Source: Syngnathus acus (Eukaryota; Chordata; Actinopteri; Syngnathiformes; Syngnathidae). From it: a stretch of 64,000 nt of DNA. Positions within the stretch are counted from its first letter, which is position 1; every line of letters starts with the position of its first letter. Positions 29,231 to 46,800 of the stretch are shown in pieces. The stretch spans positions 12,522,491 to 12,586,490 of the forward strand of contig NC_051092.1 in NCBI RefSeq assembly GCF_901709675.1. The letters run 5' to 3'. A program made the translations under genes and the position numbers. The notes below the pieces were generated by a model. That model was not told the DNA's origin, ran no database searches, and saw only the letters and a list, made by a program, of their open reading frames with translations.

Positions 29231-29847
29231 ATATTGAGCAGCTCTACAGATAACGTTAAAATGAGCATGAATTGATGTTTCATTATTAAAATAAGCAATT
29301 TGACTTACAAGTCCAACATTATGCAGCATTTCATTTTCCATTATTTTCTATGGAGAAAAATACTGACACAGCCCAGCCAGCACCCTGGAAAGGATCATTT
29401 GGCCAAAAAGCTTTTACTGTAAAAAAAAAAAAAAAACTGTGAATAACTCACACAACTGACTAATAAGGAGCCAAGTGAGAAAGAAAAATGCTCACACAAT
29501 TTCATCAATGGCTATATATGGTGTCTTATTTGAATATATGCCATCCTTTCACAGCCCGCCCCGCCCCCCCCCCCCCCCCCACACACACACAAAGAATTAA
29601 AAGCTGAATGTAGGTCAGTCCTGCAGAGAAATGTGAAAGTGAATAGTAAATCAAAACTATCAGCAGATGCAGCAGCATCCCCCGCACCCAAGCTAAACTG
29701 CAGTGTGAGAGTCGAGTGCACAAACACACACACTCATTCAAATGTTTGTGCCTCACATTTCAAGATTACAGTTAATACTTGTCAGGTTATAAATTACAAG
29801 TGTTCACGTTTTAAAGTAGCACCATGACCCAGCAAATTTCAAATAGG
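29231..29847. other. Intergenic; homopolymer and CA runs
   Basis: Contains an A run (29420-29435), a C run at about 29564-29580 followed by (AC)n, and otherwise unassigned non-coding DNA. Confidence 0.6.
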
Positions 29848-30260
29848 GTGGTAAAACATGTTGTGTTAGGGCTTCAAAATTAGTGTTTCAAGACATGCGT
29901 GAGAGTTTCAATCATGTTTGGGTGTCAAAGTTTAGTGTGTACAAACCAGCATTAGGGTTTTAAATTAGGGTTTCAAATTAAGGCTTTCAAACAAGCACCC
30001 ATTCTTTTTTTTTATGGCTTCAAACTAGTGTTTTCAAGACAGAGTTGAGGTTTTGGTTTGGATAATTCTAAGATTAAGAAATTATAGAAGGGTTCAAGCT
30101 TCAGATAAACATTTCAAAAAAGGGTGTGGTTTCAAAACAGGGTCGGAACAGCTGTTCTAGGGTTCTCAAATGAGGGTTTTTAAATTAGGCCAAAAGTGAG
30201 ACTATAAAGTTGAAAATTGGATAAAGAATTTAAATGAATGTTGGCGTTAAAGGTTAGGGC
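29848..30260 (+). repeat. Degenerate TTAGGG/TTTCAA minisatellite, block 2
   Basis: The block is made of imperfect units such as TTAGGGCTTCAAAATTAG, TTAGGGTTTTAAATTAGGG and GGGTTTCAAATTAAGGC. Exact TTAGGG hexamers occur at 29866, 29952, 29965 and 30254. Each is followed within a few bases by a TT(C/T)(A/A)AA-type word. Unit length drifts between about 13 and 25 bp, so it is an old, decayed tandem array rather than a functional telomere. Confidence 0.55.
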
Positions 30261-30925
30261 TTCGTCAGAGGTGGGGGATTCAAAGATTCATTATAATGCA
30301 AGAAAGGAAAATAATATATTTTAAAAGGCACAATTTCTAAAGACTGGTATCTAAATACTAAATGTGAAAAAACAATCGGCACCAGTCAATCACTCACTAA
30401 GCACACCATTTCTATTAAGGATGCAAAAAATATAAAAAATGAAATAAAACTTACCGAATCTGTGGATTGTTTGAGGACAGGATCCACCTTCGTCATTTCT
30501 TTGCCAATGAATAAAGACGGACTTATTACGTCCAACAATTGTTTTTTTTGTTTTTTTTTTTACTGTCGTCGTCGTGGTAGGCACTTGCCGTGTGCTGCAG
30601 CTTTTCATTTCCTGCATGATAGAAAATGTTTTACAGGTTTTGTCATAGAAAATGTTTTGCAGGTTTTGTCGTATCTACCGGGTAGCTCGCAACAGGTTCC
30701 TGTTTACACCTTGGAAATAGGGGATTGTGTGGCAGTATATGGCTATTTTATTTATCACTAAAAATACACATTACTATTTCATTTAATCAATTTATATGCC
30801 GATACACGATTGAGTAATAAAGTATGATTCTATGCATAATCAAACATTGGCTTGTTTACACGGTAAATCTGTTCAGAGTTGATTTTGTAGTCCGAGCACG
30901 GTTGGACTACATTTCCACACGAGCA

Positions 30926-30933
30926 TGACGTCA
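30926..30933 (+). promoter_or_regulatory. CRE palindrome upstream of arsa
   Basis: A perfect TGACGTCA, the full ATF/CREB site, lies 109 bp before the arsa start codon. That is where a proximal promoter element would be expected. No TATA box was recognised near it. Function is inferred from motif and position only. Confidence 0.5.
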
Positions 30934-31005
30934 CATACAAGCGACACTTTCGTTCGCAAAGTGACCATTTGTTGTGGTTCCTCTTCTTTTTGGACTTTGC
31001 TTTGA

Positions 31006-34615
<3,610 letters not shown>

Positions 34616-34982
34616 CAAAAATACTGCAAATAATCACAGAGGAGTACAATTCTCTCTTCTTTTTTTTTTTGTGGTGCTTCTGTTGACACTAAAATTGCAC
34701 AGTTTATATATCGGCAGCATAATAGCTCTCGTGATTCCGTGAAGTTTGGCATAAGTGACATAACACTAGTGGTATATGAAGGCTCCCTCTAGTGGTGTGA
34801 TAAAGAATCAATGGGTTATGTCTAAACATGCATATTAGTGACTGAAATCTTTGTTTTAATCAGTACAGTGTCATTAAGTACACTTTATCTGTATTTAACC
34901 TTTAACTAAAATACAGTTGTATTCAATCTTTTACGATTTTTTTGTTTTTTAAAAAAATTTACAATTTGGTATGTAACTTCAC

Positions 34983-35079
34983 AATAAATCATTGTTTTTC
35001 CTATCCCAATGATGATGTAAAAAATTTGAGAATCAATGGTCTGTGTTATTGTTTATCATTCTGCCAAAACAGTAATAAA
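34983..35079 (+). terminator. Candidate arsa polyadenylation signals
   Basis: Two AATAAA hexamers follow the arsa stop codon, at 34983-34988 and 35074-35079, giving 3' UTRs of roughly 390-480 nt. Which one is used cannot be read from the sequence. Confidence 0.5.
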
Positions 35080-37813
35080 ACAATACCAATATGCTTCTTA
35101 AAAATGTGTCTGGATTCTCAGTCATTCAGGTCTCGATAAACTATTTTTTTGGGGAGGGGTTCTATTGTTTTTTTAAAACGTTGTGAAAGGACTTGGGCAA
35201 TAATGCTATTAGGCTAAATATCAGATTGTGACCTCCAGTTGTCTGTCTCCAAAAAACAAAGCCGGAAGTTGTAAAACAATACAACACACATGTAATTTTA
35301 AGAGAGAAAAAAGTAAAGATTATGAACAAAGAATTATTTAAGAGCGTAAAGTCATTGCACATTGCGAGACTAAAATATTACGCTATGTCCGTACTGTAAC
35401 ACTAAAGACATGATAAACGGTTTCAGACATCAAGCATATATTTTATTCGTAAGACCAAATTCATGACAAAGCAGATTCTATTATTTTCCTCCCTTGAGTT
35501 GTACAAGTTTTGAAAGGTAAAAGATATGTTGCTCAGTCACATACTGCACTGTGTTCCTCTAATGTACGTAGTCTACACAAACACCTTAACCCATTAGCAA
35601 CGTAGCCACGCTATGCCTCATTGCCTTAACCTTTTTGTATCGAGGCACAACACCCCGGTCACTTCATTGTGTCCTAAAATAATGGCAAAAAATATTGAAC
35701 CGTTCAATTATTGCGGATAACATACAAGAATGTGTTGTTTCTTTTAGGTTGTTGTCTCTTTTGAATCCATGACACACTCCGTAATTGGATAACAGATAAA
35801 AAAAATGGACACAGCACTACTTGGGAGCCTCTATGGTTATATACACCAGCGAAATGACAGCATTGGGATGGATGGAGATAATAGCCGAGCCCTGCCAAAA
35901 TTCTGACAATACCATTTTGTCTACTAGTGCGCTGAATTGTGAGAATACTACTACATGGCACTCTCCTGTATAAAAGCTGTTAAATACTCTGCATATTGGA
36001 GATTATACGACTGATGCCCTGTCGCCACACCAAAAGCAAGAAATAAAATGTGAGCACGCATGCGACGATCATGAAGTTTTTTTTGTCCAACTTTGTACCT
36101 AAAAGTTTATCCACTTTCATTCAGAATAGAAACAAACAAGATGTCTTTACGACACGCCAGAACAGTCGTTGGAGTGAAGATATGGCTTTTCAGTGGGCTT
36201 CTGGGCTGGCTGACAAACAAATAAATGATTGTTACATACCATGGTCTTGTCCTACAATCACGTTTTAGGGCAACACTTAAGAGAAAATAACTCTTCAACC
36301 AGAATACAAGTGTGATGTTATGAAAAGAAAAAAGTTGTAATGTCATAAGGGAAAAGTTTTTTTTGTGCGTGTGAACTTCCATACAATCAAGAATTAGTTT
36401 CAAAATTAGCCGTAATATTAAAGGAAAAAGGTCCTACTTATTTAAGAAAGCATATTATAAGAAAAAGATTCTTCTTCTTATCCTTTTTTAATCAGAAAAA
36501 AAGTACTAAATACAGGAAAAAGGTTTTAAATTTTGGCGGCAAAACTCCTAATTTTAGGAGAAAAGATTCCTCTTTAGATTTCGAGGAAGTTGTAAAAAAT
36601 CAATTAATCCCAGAACAAAAAATCACAATATTATGGGAAAAAATGTATGAGAACATATAATATTACAAAGAAAAGTAACAATATTTTCATCAAGTTGTAA
36701 CAATAACACTAAAGGCCATAACCTCATAAAATTGTCGTAATCTTGCGAGAATATTCTAGTATTCACAGTTCATCATACACAAATATTTTTTAGGAGGATA
36801 AATTTGGATTGTTATACATAAAAAATCCTGCAATCTTACAAGGATAAAAAAAAACTACAATCATACTGGAATTAGAAAACCAAAACAAATTCCTTGAAAC
36901 ATTGCGAGAAAAATTTTAACTCCCCCAAACAATCGTATTCTCAAAAAAGTCATGATGTTGCAACAAAATTTTGAAGAAGAATAAAGAAAAAAATGCCTAA
37001 CGTCTGCTGTCCACAAAAACATGGACTAACCATTGAACATGACATGTGGCCTTTTTATTGTATTATCGTTCGTTTATCTTGCACAATGCGGTACAGTGAT
37101 ACTTTTCAACAATCAACCATCCTTTTTCCCTCATAATATTACATCCTTTTACTCAGTCACATCACGACTTTCTGCTTATAAGATTATTTTTGGTCATTAT
37201 CTGATGACTTTTTCTTTTCAGTGTGGCACTTAATACAACCGAGTTGTATTATCCAAATTGATGATATTGACGTCATGTTCGGCGAGATAACGAACCTTTG
37301 TGAGTGTGGATGAGGCGTTGTTTGTACGTCTACTTCCTATATAACTATTTACAGCACACGGTATTGTACGCGACACCAAGGTAAGCTGACTGCACTCTCT
37401 GCCACTACTCTGCTGCCGTGTGACTACCAGTAGAAACCCAAGTAGCCTGGAACATGAAAACAAATACATATTTACAAACCTTGTCGAGCCGCTCGCCTAT
37501 GTTCCTGAATACATGACGCTGTGTGCGGTAAATCCTACGAGCCATGCATTGGGAGAGTGACAGGTCGCTAGTAGGTAGATAGGTAAGTAAGTAGGCAGGT
37601 GGTTTTCATGTGAGAAGAGGAACTTTCATACAGCTCAGCACTTTATGTTTATCTCCTAGAAAATGGTCAAAGGAACCATTCCGTTGAAATGGAGAGAAGA
37701 CGGATTTGCCGTTGAACCGAAGAGCCCAGTCTCAGAGGAGCGAGAAGAAGAAGAAGAAGAAGACAAAGAAGCCCTCTGATGACAAAGTGGATGAACGTAC
37801 GAGGCGATGCGGC
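35080..37813. other. arsa-mapk8ip2 intergenic region / mapk8ip2 3' UTR
   Basis: The two genes converge here (stops at 34615 and 37814). Minus-strand AATAAA signals for mapk8ip2 are seen at 37059-37054 and 35447-35442, so its 3' UTR could be about 0.8 or 2.4 kb. Apart from the degenerate minisatellite at about 36290-36990, I see no gene. A CRE palindrome occurs at 37268-37275. Confidence 0.45.
36290..36990. repeat. Decayed AT-rich minisatellite
   Basis: Repeated loose units such as GTAATATTA, AAGGAAAAAGGT, CACAATATTATGGGAAAAAA and GTCGTAATCTTGCGAGAATA at intervals of about 20-40 bp. The pattern matches the common fish minisatellite built on TCGTAATATTACGAGAATAA, here strongly diverged. It may be transcribed as part of the mapk8ip2 3' UTR. 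Confidence 0.5.
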
Positions 37814-40800
37814 TTACTCCAGATAGATGTCCTCAGTGGGACAGGCGTACTCCACGTGTTCCTGGTAATATTCCTGGAAGGCCCGACTAAGCAAAAGACA
37901 CACAATTAAATGTCTTTGCTGCTAACGCATGGACACAGATGAAGAAATAATAAATGTAGTTTTTCCAAACGCTTCCCAAAGGAGAAAATGGAATGAAAAT
38001 TTAAACTAATGACTAGCAATTTTTGTTTTTAAGTGAATTTTTTTTTATACTTTACAGTAGTTACTGTAACTTCACTAGTTGAAATGTAGAAAACGTTATA
38101 AAGAAGTATGTATTTCCTAAGGCTCTTATTAGTCAAAGTTTGATGGCACCAGAGTATTTCTATTGGTGTTACATTGGTTTTTAATGTAAGACTATTTGCA
38201 CTCACCCAACACACTCTGCTACGGGTCGCATGGACTCTTGGGAGACAAACACGTGACACGCAAACCTGCTCAGCATGGGGTGCTTTGTGATGAAGCCAAA
38301 GTAGCTAGGAAAAAGAAAAGCAAAAATCAGATCGTACATCATCACCCGCACATCATGGGCGAAGGATCTGATCAGTTACCAGTTGTTTTTGGGATGACAA
38401 CCGCAGAAAGAGATGTTCTTCATTTGGAAGAAGTGACTGCATCTGTCAAACTGATGACAGAAAGAGAAACAAAGCTTTCTATTAAGTGTATTCACCGCTA
38501 TTTAAATTCAAAATTGGATTTTGATCTGACGAACCTCATTCCCTGCTGTGTCATGCATCTCTTTATAACCACTACACGTCAGACTTTTTATTTTACAATC
38601 ATAATCGAGAGCTTACAAAAAGAAAAAGAGACATCTATCATACTATGGAAAGCCATTTAAGAATAAATTCAATAGCCTTGTTCTCCAATGGTCCATGAAC
38701 TACGTACGCTCTTTGTCCCCGCTAGCGAGACAAATCAGCACGCTAGTAGCATGACTATGTCTTACTAGCAACAGACTAAGTCAGAGTCTTCAATGAACAT
38801 ACCGTCTTTTTCCGTGCATAATGCGGACCCTAAAAATGGCATGTCGCTGCTGGAAAAAAGCCTGTACCCATGTATAATACACACCCAACTTTTGACTCTT
38901 ACTTAAGTCCGTAAACGTAAAATTATTTCAGAAAAAAGATCATCTTTGGGAACAACCGGATGTTATTCTGCCGGTCAGTATCACTGCGCATGCGCTAGCA
39001 AACTCGATAGCGAAGAAATGTTTCGGATTTGTGTAGGGTACATTGTGACAGCAAACGAGCAGGTGATCGAGCAAGCGTCTGATACGAGAGCATTGTGTTC
39101 GTATGGAGCGTGTTTGAAGTGAACAGCAGAGAAGAAAGGAACAAACAAGAAGAAAGGTGTGATTTCAAGTTTTATTTCGAGGGAGATTTTCTTCAAAAAT
39201 TGTTGTACCCATGCATAATGCGCACCCCAGATTTTAGGACAATAAATTAATTAAATCTTGCGCATTATGCACGGAAAAAGACGGTAATGTGCGTTTTTTT
39301 TTTTTAAATGTGGGAGTAAAGACAGAGTTACTATATTTCTACCACTTTCAAAATTAGGCATTACTGTACAAGTATGTTTGTCTCTACGGGCTCTACGTTC
39401 TCCTTACCTCATCCAGACAGTCGTATTCATCCTCCAGACTCATGATTAGCTTCACTCCTTGCAAGCTAATCTCCAACTCACACAGGGAGGGGGGCCGCAC
39501 GTGCACCGTTCGCTTCCTGGACAGTGCAATCTTCCGCAAAGGAGATAATGGCACAAATAAATACGGAAGATTTTCACAAAAAACTTGGTAAGCCAAGTCG
39601 GTTTTTAATGTTTTGCTTACCTTCTGCATGGCAGCGCAAAGAATTCCATTGCCTTGATGTTGAGGGACCTCGACGGACCCCAAGAACTGCACGTCGAATG
39701 TCTCTATCCATGCTGGGTTACGTTTCATGGCTGGACAGAATGGGAGTACAAATTTCAAACTGAAATGCGACTCCTGACACTTTTTTTTGTCCCTCCCCAA
39801 AAAACGTTTGCCGCGATTTGTTTCTTAATTTTCATTGTCTTAATTTCTCCCATTTAAAACAAAAAACACAAAAGTCAAGTTTTGCCCTCACCCAACATTT
39901 CTTTGGCGTGACCGATGACCTCGTGGGCGTAGAAGGCAGGGAAAATGCCACGTTCTCCAGTGCGCATGTTGTAACCTCTGTACCAGTAGTCATCCTCCTC
40001 TTCCTCCACATACAGAGGGTCATCCACGTCCAGCTCCAGTTCATCTGCATGTCTTGGAATAAACCTACACGGGAAGGAGCAGGGATTACCACAGCACAAC
40101 AGAGCAATTCCAGACATCCAATATTGGATGTCACCACTGGGGTGGCAGGTCGGCTGCCAACAATCCCAGCCGGCTTTTGGGTGAGAAGCGGGATATTATA
40201 CTCTGGATTGGTCACGAGCCAATCGCGAGACTCATTTAGATAAACAACCATTTGCCATTTGATTAACTAGCAACCATTCCAAAGATGTTCAACAATGTAG
40301 TATCTCACCTATACACTGCCCTGTGCGTTTGGTCCCTCTCCTCCCCATTGATGGTGCAGGAGAAAAGTCCAAAGGATTCTGTACCTGCATGAGAATCAGA
40401 GAGGAAGCTTGTTTAACCTTTAAAAAATAGATAAAAGATCCTAACCTATAGCAAAAAAAAAAAATACCACCCAAAATGAAAATTAAAGGCCATCACTGAC
40501 TAACAAATGACAATGTTCACATAATTCCACTCCTGTCGTCCAGTGACGAATGAAAATGTGTTTAAAAGGTGCGATGTGACTCACTTGATGAGCGTGATGT
40601 GCTATTGACGAAGACGTTGAGGAACTTCTTGGAAAACGGGAGGTCCACCTCAGGGGACGAGTCTCCCGAAGAACTAAGCAGTTCTGGCCTCACCCCTTCG
40701 TCATCACAATAGTAGTCCACCTGACCCGTCCTCAAAGGCTCTTCGTCGCATAAAGTGGAGAGCTCACTGTCGTCGCTTAGGACCGATGTGCACCTAAAAG

Positions 40801-43800
40801 GATGAGGTCTTTTTAAAGAGGCTCATGCTGAAAACTAGGCATTGTGAGCCAAATTCTTGCAATCGGCTGGCAGCCTATGATTTGTTTAAATTACTGAAGA
40901 TGCAAATGTTCAATGAAAAACATCTAATAAACAGCAACAACAAAATTTGCCTTTTGAGAGATTAATATAATTTATACTCCATAAAACTGTTGCCTCGGTC
41001 TCCATACCTTCATCGAATGTACTGAATTTGTTAAATTCATACCTTCTCACACTGATTCAAATGTCATGTCTAATGTCAAAGTGTAAACATTCAATGGAAA
41101 ATGTCTATTAGTACCAAAATCTGCCCTTTTAAGATATTTACAATATCATATGTAGTCTGGTTAACAATATTTCCAAAATGATACTGTGGTAGCATACCTT
41201 CTGAGGCTCACTAGTTCCAGAGTTGTGTTCTCATCAACCACAAGCGTGTACTTCATGGAGTCGTAGGCCAGTCCATCGTCTTCACTGGGTGGCTTCGCAG
41301 ACAGGTCTTTCTCACATAGTGGGAGGTTACGATCCGGACACGGCTGGTCCGGCATGTTGGTGTCGACAGGAGGTGAACCATCAACCTTTGAATCGCTACC
41401 CCTGTAGGAACGTCTTCTCAAGTCATCCAAGAATGGGTATGAGTCCCCTTGGTCATCTTCTTCATCATTGTCCGTGGAGTAGGTGAGGCTGAAGCAACGG
41501 TTGGCTTGAGCAGTCGGTATGTCCAGAGTCAGGCTGTGTTTGACCTCAGTGATTCGTTCAATGGAGGCAGATGAGCGACTTGTCGTTCCGGGCTCTGTCT
41601 CTCGTCCTACGTCTTTGTCGCTTCCGATACTCTCGCTAAGGCTCGGAGAGTCCATGTTCTTTCTTCCCCCTAGCATTGTCAAGTCATTATTTGGCTCAAC
41701 GTTCTCCTCTGGTCTTTTGGTGTTCTTGAAGAGTTGATCTGTTAAGTTCTTTGCAGTGGTGGGGACTGGAGCGGTGCATGACGAGCAATCTGTGGATTCG
41801 CTTGAAATTTGTTCACAGTTATCAGGACTCAGTGGTTCGATTATGTCACCGGTGGGGTTACACATATAGAGGTAAGAGTTCATGGCTACACCTTCATTTG
41901 AAGGCTGCACCATCTTCATTCTCTGACTTTCCTCAGCCATGACCTTTTTGACTTCATACTTCTCTGATCTTATCATTTCTGGCTCCTCATCGGCAAAACT
42001 TTCACCATCGCCCATTTCTGAGGATGGTGAGATCGTATCTGACACAGACACCTCCCTCTTGAAGCACTCCTCAGGACAGCTGATTGGGTATGAGCCTTCT
42101 GAGATCATCCTGTTGACCAAATTGCTAAGCAGCCAGGGTGAGTCCGAGTTCTCACTCAGGTCGTCCTCACTTTCCGATTCCGAATCCCCTTCACTAGTTT
42201 CATCGTAATCATCTGCATCAGGCATAAGTCTGGGTCCCACTGGAAGGTAGAAGGAGCGTTTGAAGCACTCAAGGCTGTGGTCAGGTTCTATCTTGAGCAC
42301 CATTTGTCTGGACATGCTGTCCTCGCACTGTTGAGGAGGAAGGGTTTCATCTGGGTCAGCCTGGTGCTCGCCAGACAGATCGTCATCCATGTTCTTTAAC
42401 TCAATCAGAGTTCTGTCATCATTGTACAACTTGGGTGGCAAAATGGGAGAGTCATCAGGGGATGGGGTGGCGATCGTTGGGGAGAGTAAAGGTGATAGAG
42501 AGGGTAGGGGAGAAGCTTCTTTGATTGGGTCAGGTTGGCCCAAAAAGAGAGATGCTTTAAGTCCCACAATCCCACTGTCTTGCTCTAACTCAGTATCTGG
42601 GTCCAGTTCCTGGTCTGATGTGGGTGAGCTGGCTTCCTCGATGGAGTTGGTGAGATGAGAGGAGCGCCCACTGCTGCTATCACTAGTCAGGTCGAGCTCT
42701 GTTTCTGAGATGGACGAGATCATATTCGAGCGCACGGGACCCTCACAAGCAAATTCTATGTCCACTTCTCCATCAAGCTCAGAGTCAGAACCTGGGGAGC
42801 TCAGTTCCTTATCCAGGTCTGAAGTCGCATAACATTGTTGGTTCATGTCTGCTATCCCAGGATCTGACGACGGAGAGTGGGACTCATGAGCCGGAACCAC
42901 CGGAGCTACCAAGGCTGCGGAATCTGAATTTCTGGACTGGTCAGGAGCATCTGAGCGACTGGAGGATACAGAGCTGGAGAATGCTGCCAGCTCGTATGGT
43001 TCAATGCATGGGAACTCCACGTACGATAATGGATTCTCCTTGCACACCATATCATACGTCTCCTTGCGCATGAACTCAACTTCAAAGTCTTTGTCGAGCT
43101 CGTCGTCAGACAAGGGGGTGTCGGCATCATCGTTGCCTCCCAAAGGAGCAGTAGATGACAAGCAGTGACTGGTTCCATCTGGATCCAAGTCATTCTCGGC
43201 TTCCATGCCGGACTCGCTTGTGATTGTGTACGTGTCAGTGGCAAGCCGATTCAAATGTTTGCGGTTGTGGCCGTTGTTGAGGTCATGGTCCACCTCTGTG
43301 TCCGAACACTGGGAATGCTCATCAACAGAAGGTACTCTGGTGGTGTGAATTGAAGGGTCAGCCTTTGGTTGAGTGACTTCACCAGGGCAAGGATGGGACT
43401 TGAGTTGGCCAAACGAGCCTGACACGATAAGAACAGAGAAAAATAAATGACTTCAAAATAGAATATCAGATGGTGTATAGAATTATGCATAGGTGGTACC
43501 ATGAGATCAAATGGACAGTAAATGGGCATCAACGATGTTGGATGAAATGGGTTCTAAATTAGCTGGGCAGGCCTTTTATTTCTGTTACCGTATTCAAGCC
43601 TCTCCCGCCTGTTGCCCTCCATGTCACAGAGGAGGGGCCTGTGAGGGGAATGGGGGTTCCCACCCTCCCCTGCTTGTTTTGCTGGACTACCTTGACTCTG
43701 GGACCCTGGTGACTGGGAAAGCGATGAGGCTGGACATTGGCTTGTCACATGGTTACCATCCTCCAGACATGAGTGAGTTGGAGTCGTGCGGCCTGGAGAT

Positions 43801-46800
43801 GAAGTTCAAATATGTGATGGTTGATTAAGACCAATTTCAATTTATAGCCTAAGGCTTTTGCAAAGCAATTTAGAAATATCAATACAAAGTCAAATGAACC
43901 TGATATGACAATTAAAGCGGCAATAAATTGGCCATAGCACCTTAGATACCACATTTAGGCCACATTAGATGGCGTAGAAAACATTCAGGGGTCATTTGGG
44001 CAAATTCTTAAGTACTAGTGCTGGTACTTCTCTAAATGGTGATATCTTGAATGGGACAAAATAGCTGAATATTTGTTCATTATCAGGCACAGCTTTTTGA
44101 GAATGTTTCGTGTGTCTATTTATGTCAACATGCCTACTCAATATGTTGATTGGTGAAACTGGAAACGGGGGCTGATATTTTTTTAACTTTCCATGGGGCA
44201 ACATGGAGAGAATTTTGGATGCTACTGTTTGTTTGGTATGTTCCCGGGCATGTTGACATTTCCTAAATAACAAATCCTAATCTCACCCTGTGTAGATGGG
44301 TTGCGCAAGGAGTCCTGCCAGCTTTCTTTCTTTGGTGATTGACTGCTGTTGTTGTTCAGTGAATCCTAATGACAAAAAAAGAGGCAGAAATTCATTAAGA
44401 TCACGTTACATTACATAAAATATACAGCAATTAACGCAGGATTTTTAATGCGAACCTGCGACACAGCCGTGGTAAGGTTTAGCGTGGTGGGTCTGCTTTT
44501 CAGGGTGCCGAGAATGGGCGACGGGGGAGGTGACGCTGAGGGAGACGGCGGTGCATCGGGGTCCGCCTCCTCGTCTACCTCCTCCTCCTCTTCCTCATCC
44601 TCATCTTCGTCGTCAATCATTTCAAACTCTTGAAAGTCATCGTGGAAGGAGCACACTGGGTGGTGCATGTCGTTTTTCTCCAGAATGAGGGAGTCCTGAG
44701 TGAGAGAATGGATGGTAACAAGTGAATACACTCAAGAAACAGTTGGGGAAATGTATGCTTATCTAAGTGCCTTCTTCTTTAACAGCAGGTACTAAAGAAA
44801 AAAAACATACGTACTAATCGTATATAGTAAATCCCCTCACATTCTCAGAGCTCTGCCAACGACGCATTTACTAAACTAAACAGTTACCATTTACTGAACG
44901 GAATGTAGGTGAAAAACAAAGAGCCAGTGAGGTTGATGGCGGATCAATTTGACACGTCGCTCAGGTTTCACGAGCCTTACGGGAAGGCTCAGCGAATAGA
45001 CCACACCTTCATCCCCATTTTTGAGTGCAGTCTATTGAGGTTCTGCGGTGTACAACTGCACTGCATCATGTTGCGAGTTATTTCTTATATACATGATACA
45101 ACAACTAGTGACCAAGCAGTGGGTACAATAACCAAAAATTGTATAGTACTTCAAAAAGTGTATTCAAGTAGGACAATTATTTAGACTTGTGAAAAGTGAA
45201 AAGCAGTGATTACAATAATTATTGAAGAAGTCACTCAGTACGTATTGAGTAAAAAAACTGGTGAGTAACTTCCGATTCATTGTTTTTGTAATTAGAACAC
45301 GAACATCAGTTAGACAAAAATCGAAAAATCAAACATGCTAATTCAGATTTTCTCAGTTGTTTCTTCCATGCTTCACATAAGTAGATCACTGTCAAATCCT
45401 TGCCTCCTTGTGGGGTCCGGAGACTTTATGTGCCGTCATGTGACTGCCTGGCTCAGTTTTATTGGAGCAAATGGAGTCAAACGCTAGTGGTTTTCCGTAC
45501 TATACATCTGCTGGCAACCAATCTAGGACGCATCTTATCTTTTTGTGTGTGACATGACTGGATGGAAGGACGGACGGACGGATTGATGGGTGATACTCTA
45601 TGTATTGTGTGAGTGACTCAATACTGCAGGGTGAATGTGTCAAGCTCTGTGGTGCAATCTTCCAGAGAGGCATGATTCCTTTCATAACATGACTCATCTA
45701 CTCTTCAGGGAATCTTACATACACCATAGGACATAGGTAGGCAACTGCAGTCCTTGAGGGTCGGTGTCCTGCATGTTAGTCATAGAAAACATGCAGGTCA
45801 CCCCCCAGGAGTGAAAAGATAAGCTTTGCTTATACTCTTTTCAACGGAACTTTGCTGTTCACACGGGTCGTTTTAATAGCGGGAAAATCATGGACATTAC
45901 ATGGAGCCACAATCTGATGAATCGGTGTTTTGAAGACAAAATGCAAGATCACAGTCAATGCTGGATTCCACTTCACAGACAATTGTGGATTTGATGTCTA
46001 TTTTTGCAAGGTGATTGATCAGCTTTAGAGGCTGCATGATGAGGCAGTTTTCTCTGGCTCTCGCACTGCTGTCTTTTTTAATGGACCAATCAAAATCTCT
46101 CACATCACAATCCTGCTGACGCTGGCTTTATGTGCCACGCAAATACACGATCCATTGCGAGGAGAGCAACAAATCCTTGTTCAGACTTGATATTAATGCG
46201 TGGGTGCTCATCAAAATCCTCATTCCCTGTCCCTCCAATAAAAGCCACCATGACGCTATGCGACCAAAACAAATCTTCATGCCTCAGCTATGTTGTGCCA
46301 CTGATCCATAGGATGATGATCATAATAATAATAATTGGTTCTGTCAGGATGCATCTGTTTGCACAGCCACCCAAAAAAAAGCATGACTATAAATAGCAAC
46401 TGTCCACCCCTAGTTGTCATGCAAAAAACATACTCTACCTCCTCAAAACAGGCAAATGGGATATTATGAAGGAAGCATGACACACACACACTTGCCAACT
46501 GTGCAATTCTGGTACTGCATGTTTTCTTTAATCAATAACGCCTCTCCATGTCATTCACATGTACTCACACAGGCACGAGATTGCTTCACGGTCAAACTGG
46601 TGGATAATTTGACAGCGTTGCAGATATCCCGTAATTGATTTGGGCTCTTCAAAAGCATCTTGAAAGAGCAGCATCCCTGGGCGGAGATCAGTTAGCAAAA
46701 ACTGCTCATGCATGGAGGCAAAAAGAAGTCAGCACAACCCTTAGATGTCCAATTACCAGACCCGCGAGGCTAATTTTATGCCTCTACCATGGTCGAAAAA

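Noticed and set aside
29866-30260. Interstitial telomere
   Set aside because: Only scattered TTAGGG hexamers inside longer degenerate units; no run of perfect tandem hexamers.
39832-40251. 139-codon minus frame as a separate gene
   Set aside because: It overlaps the SH3 exon of mapk8ip2 (40064-39892) in its neighbouring intron and a different frame.
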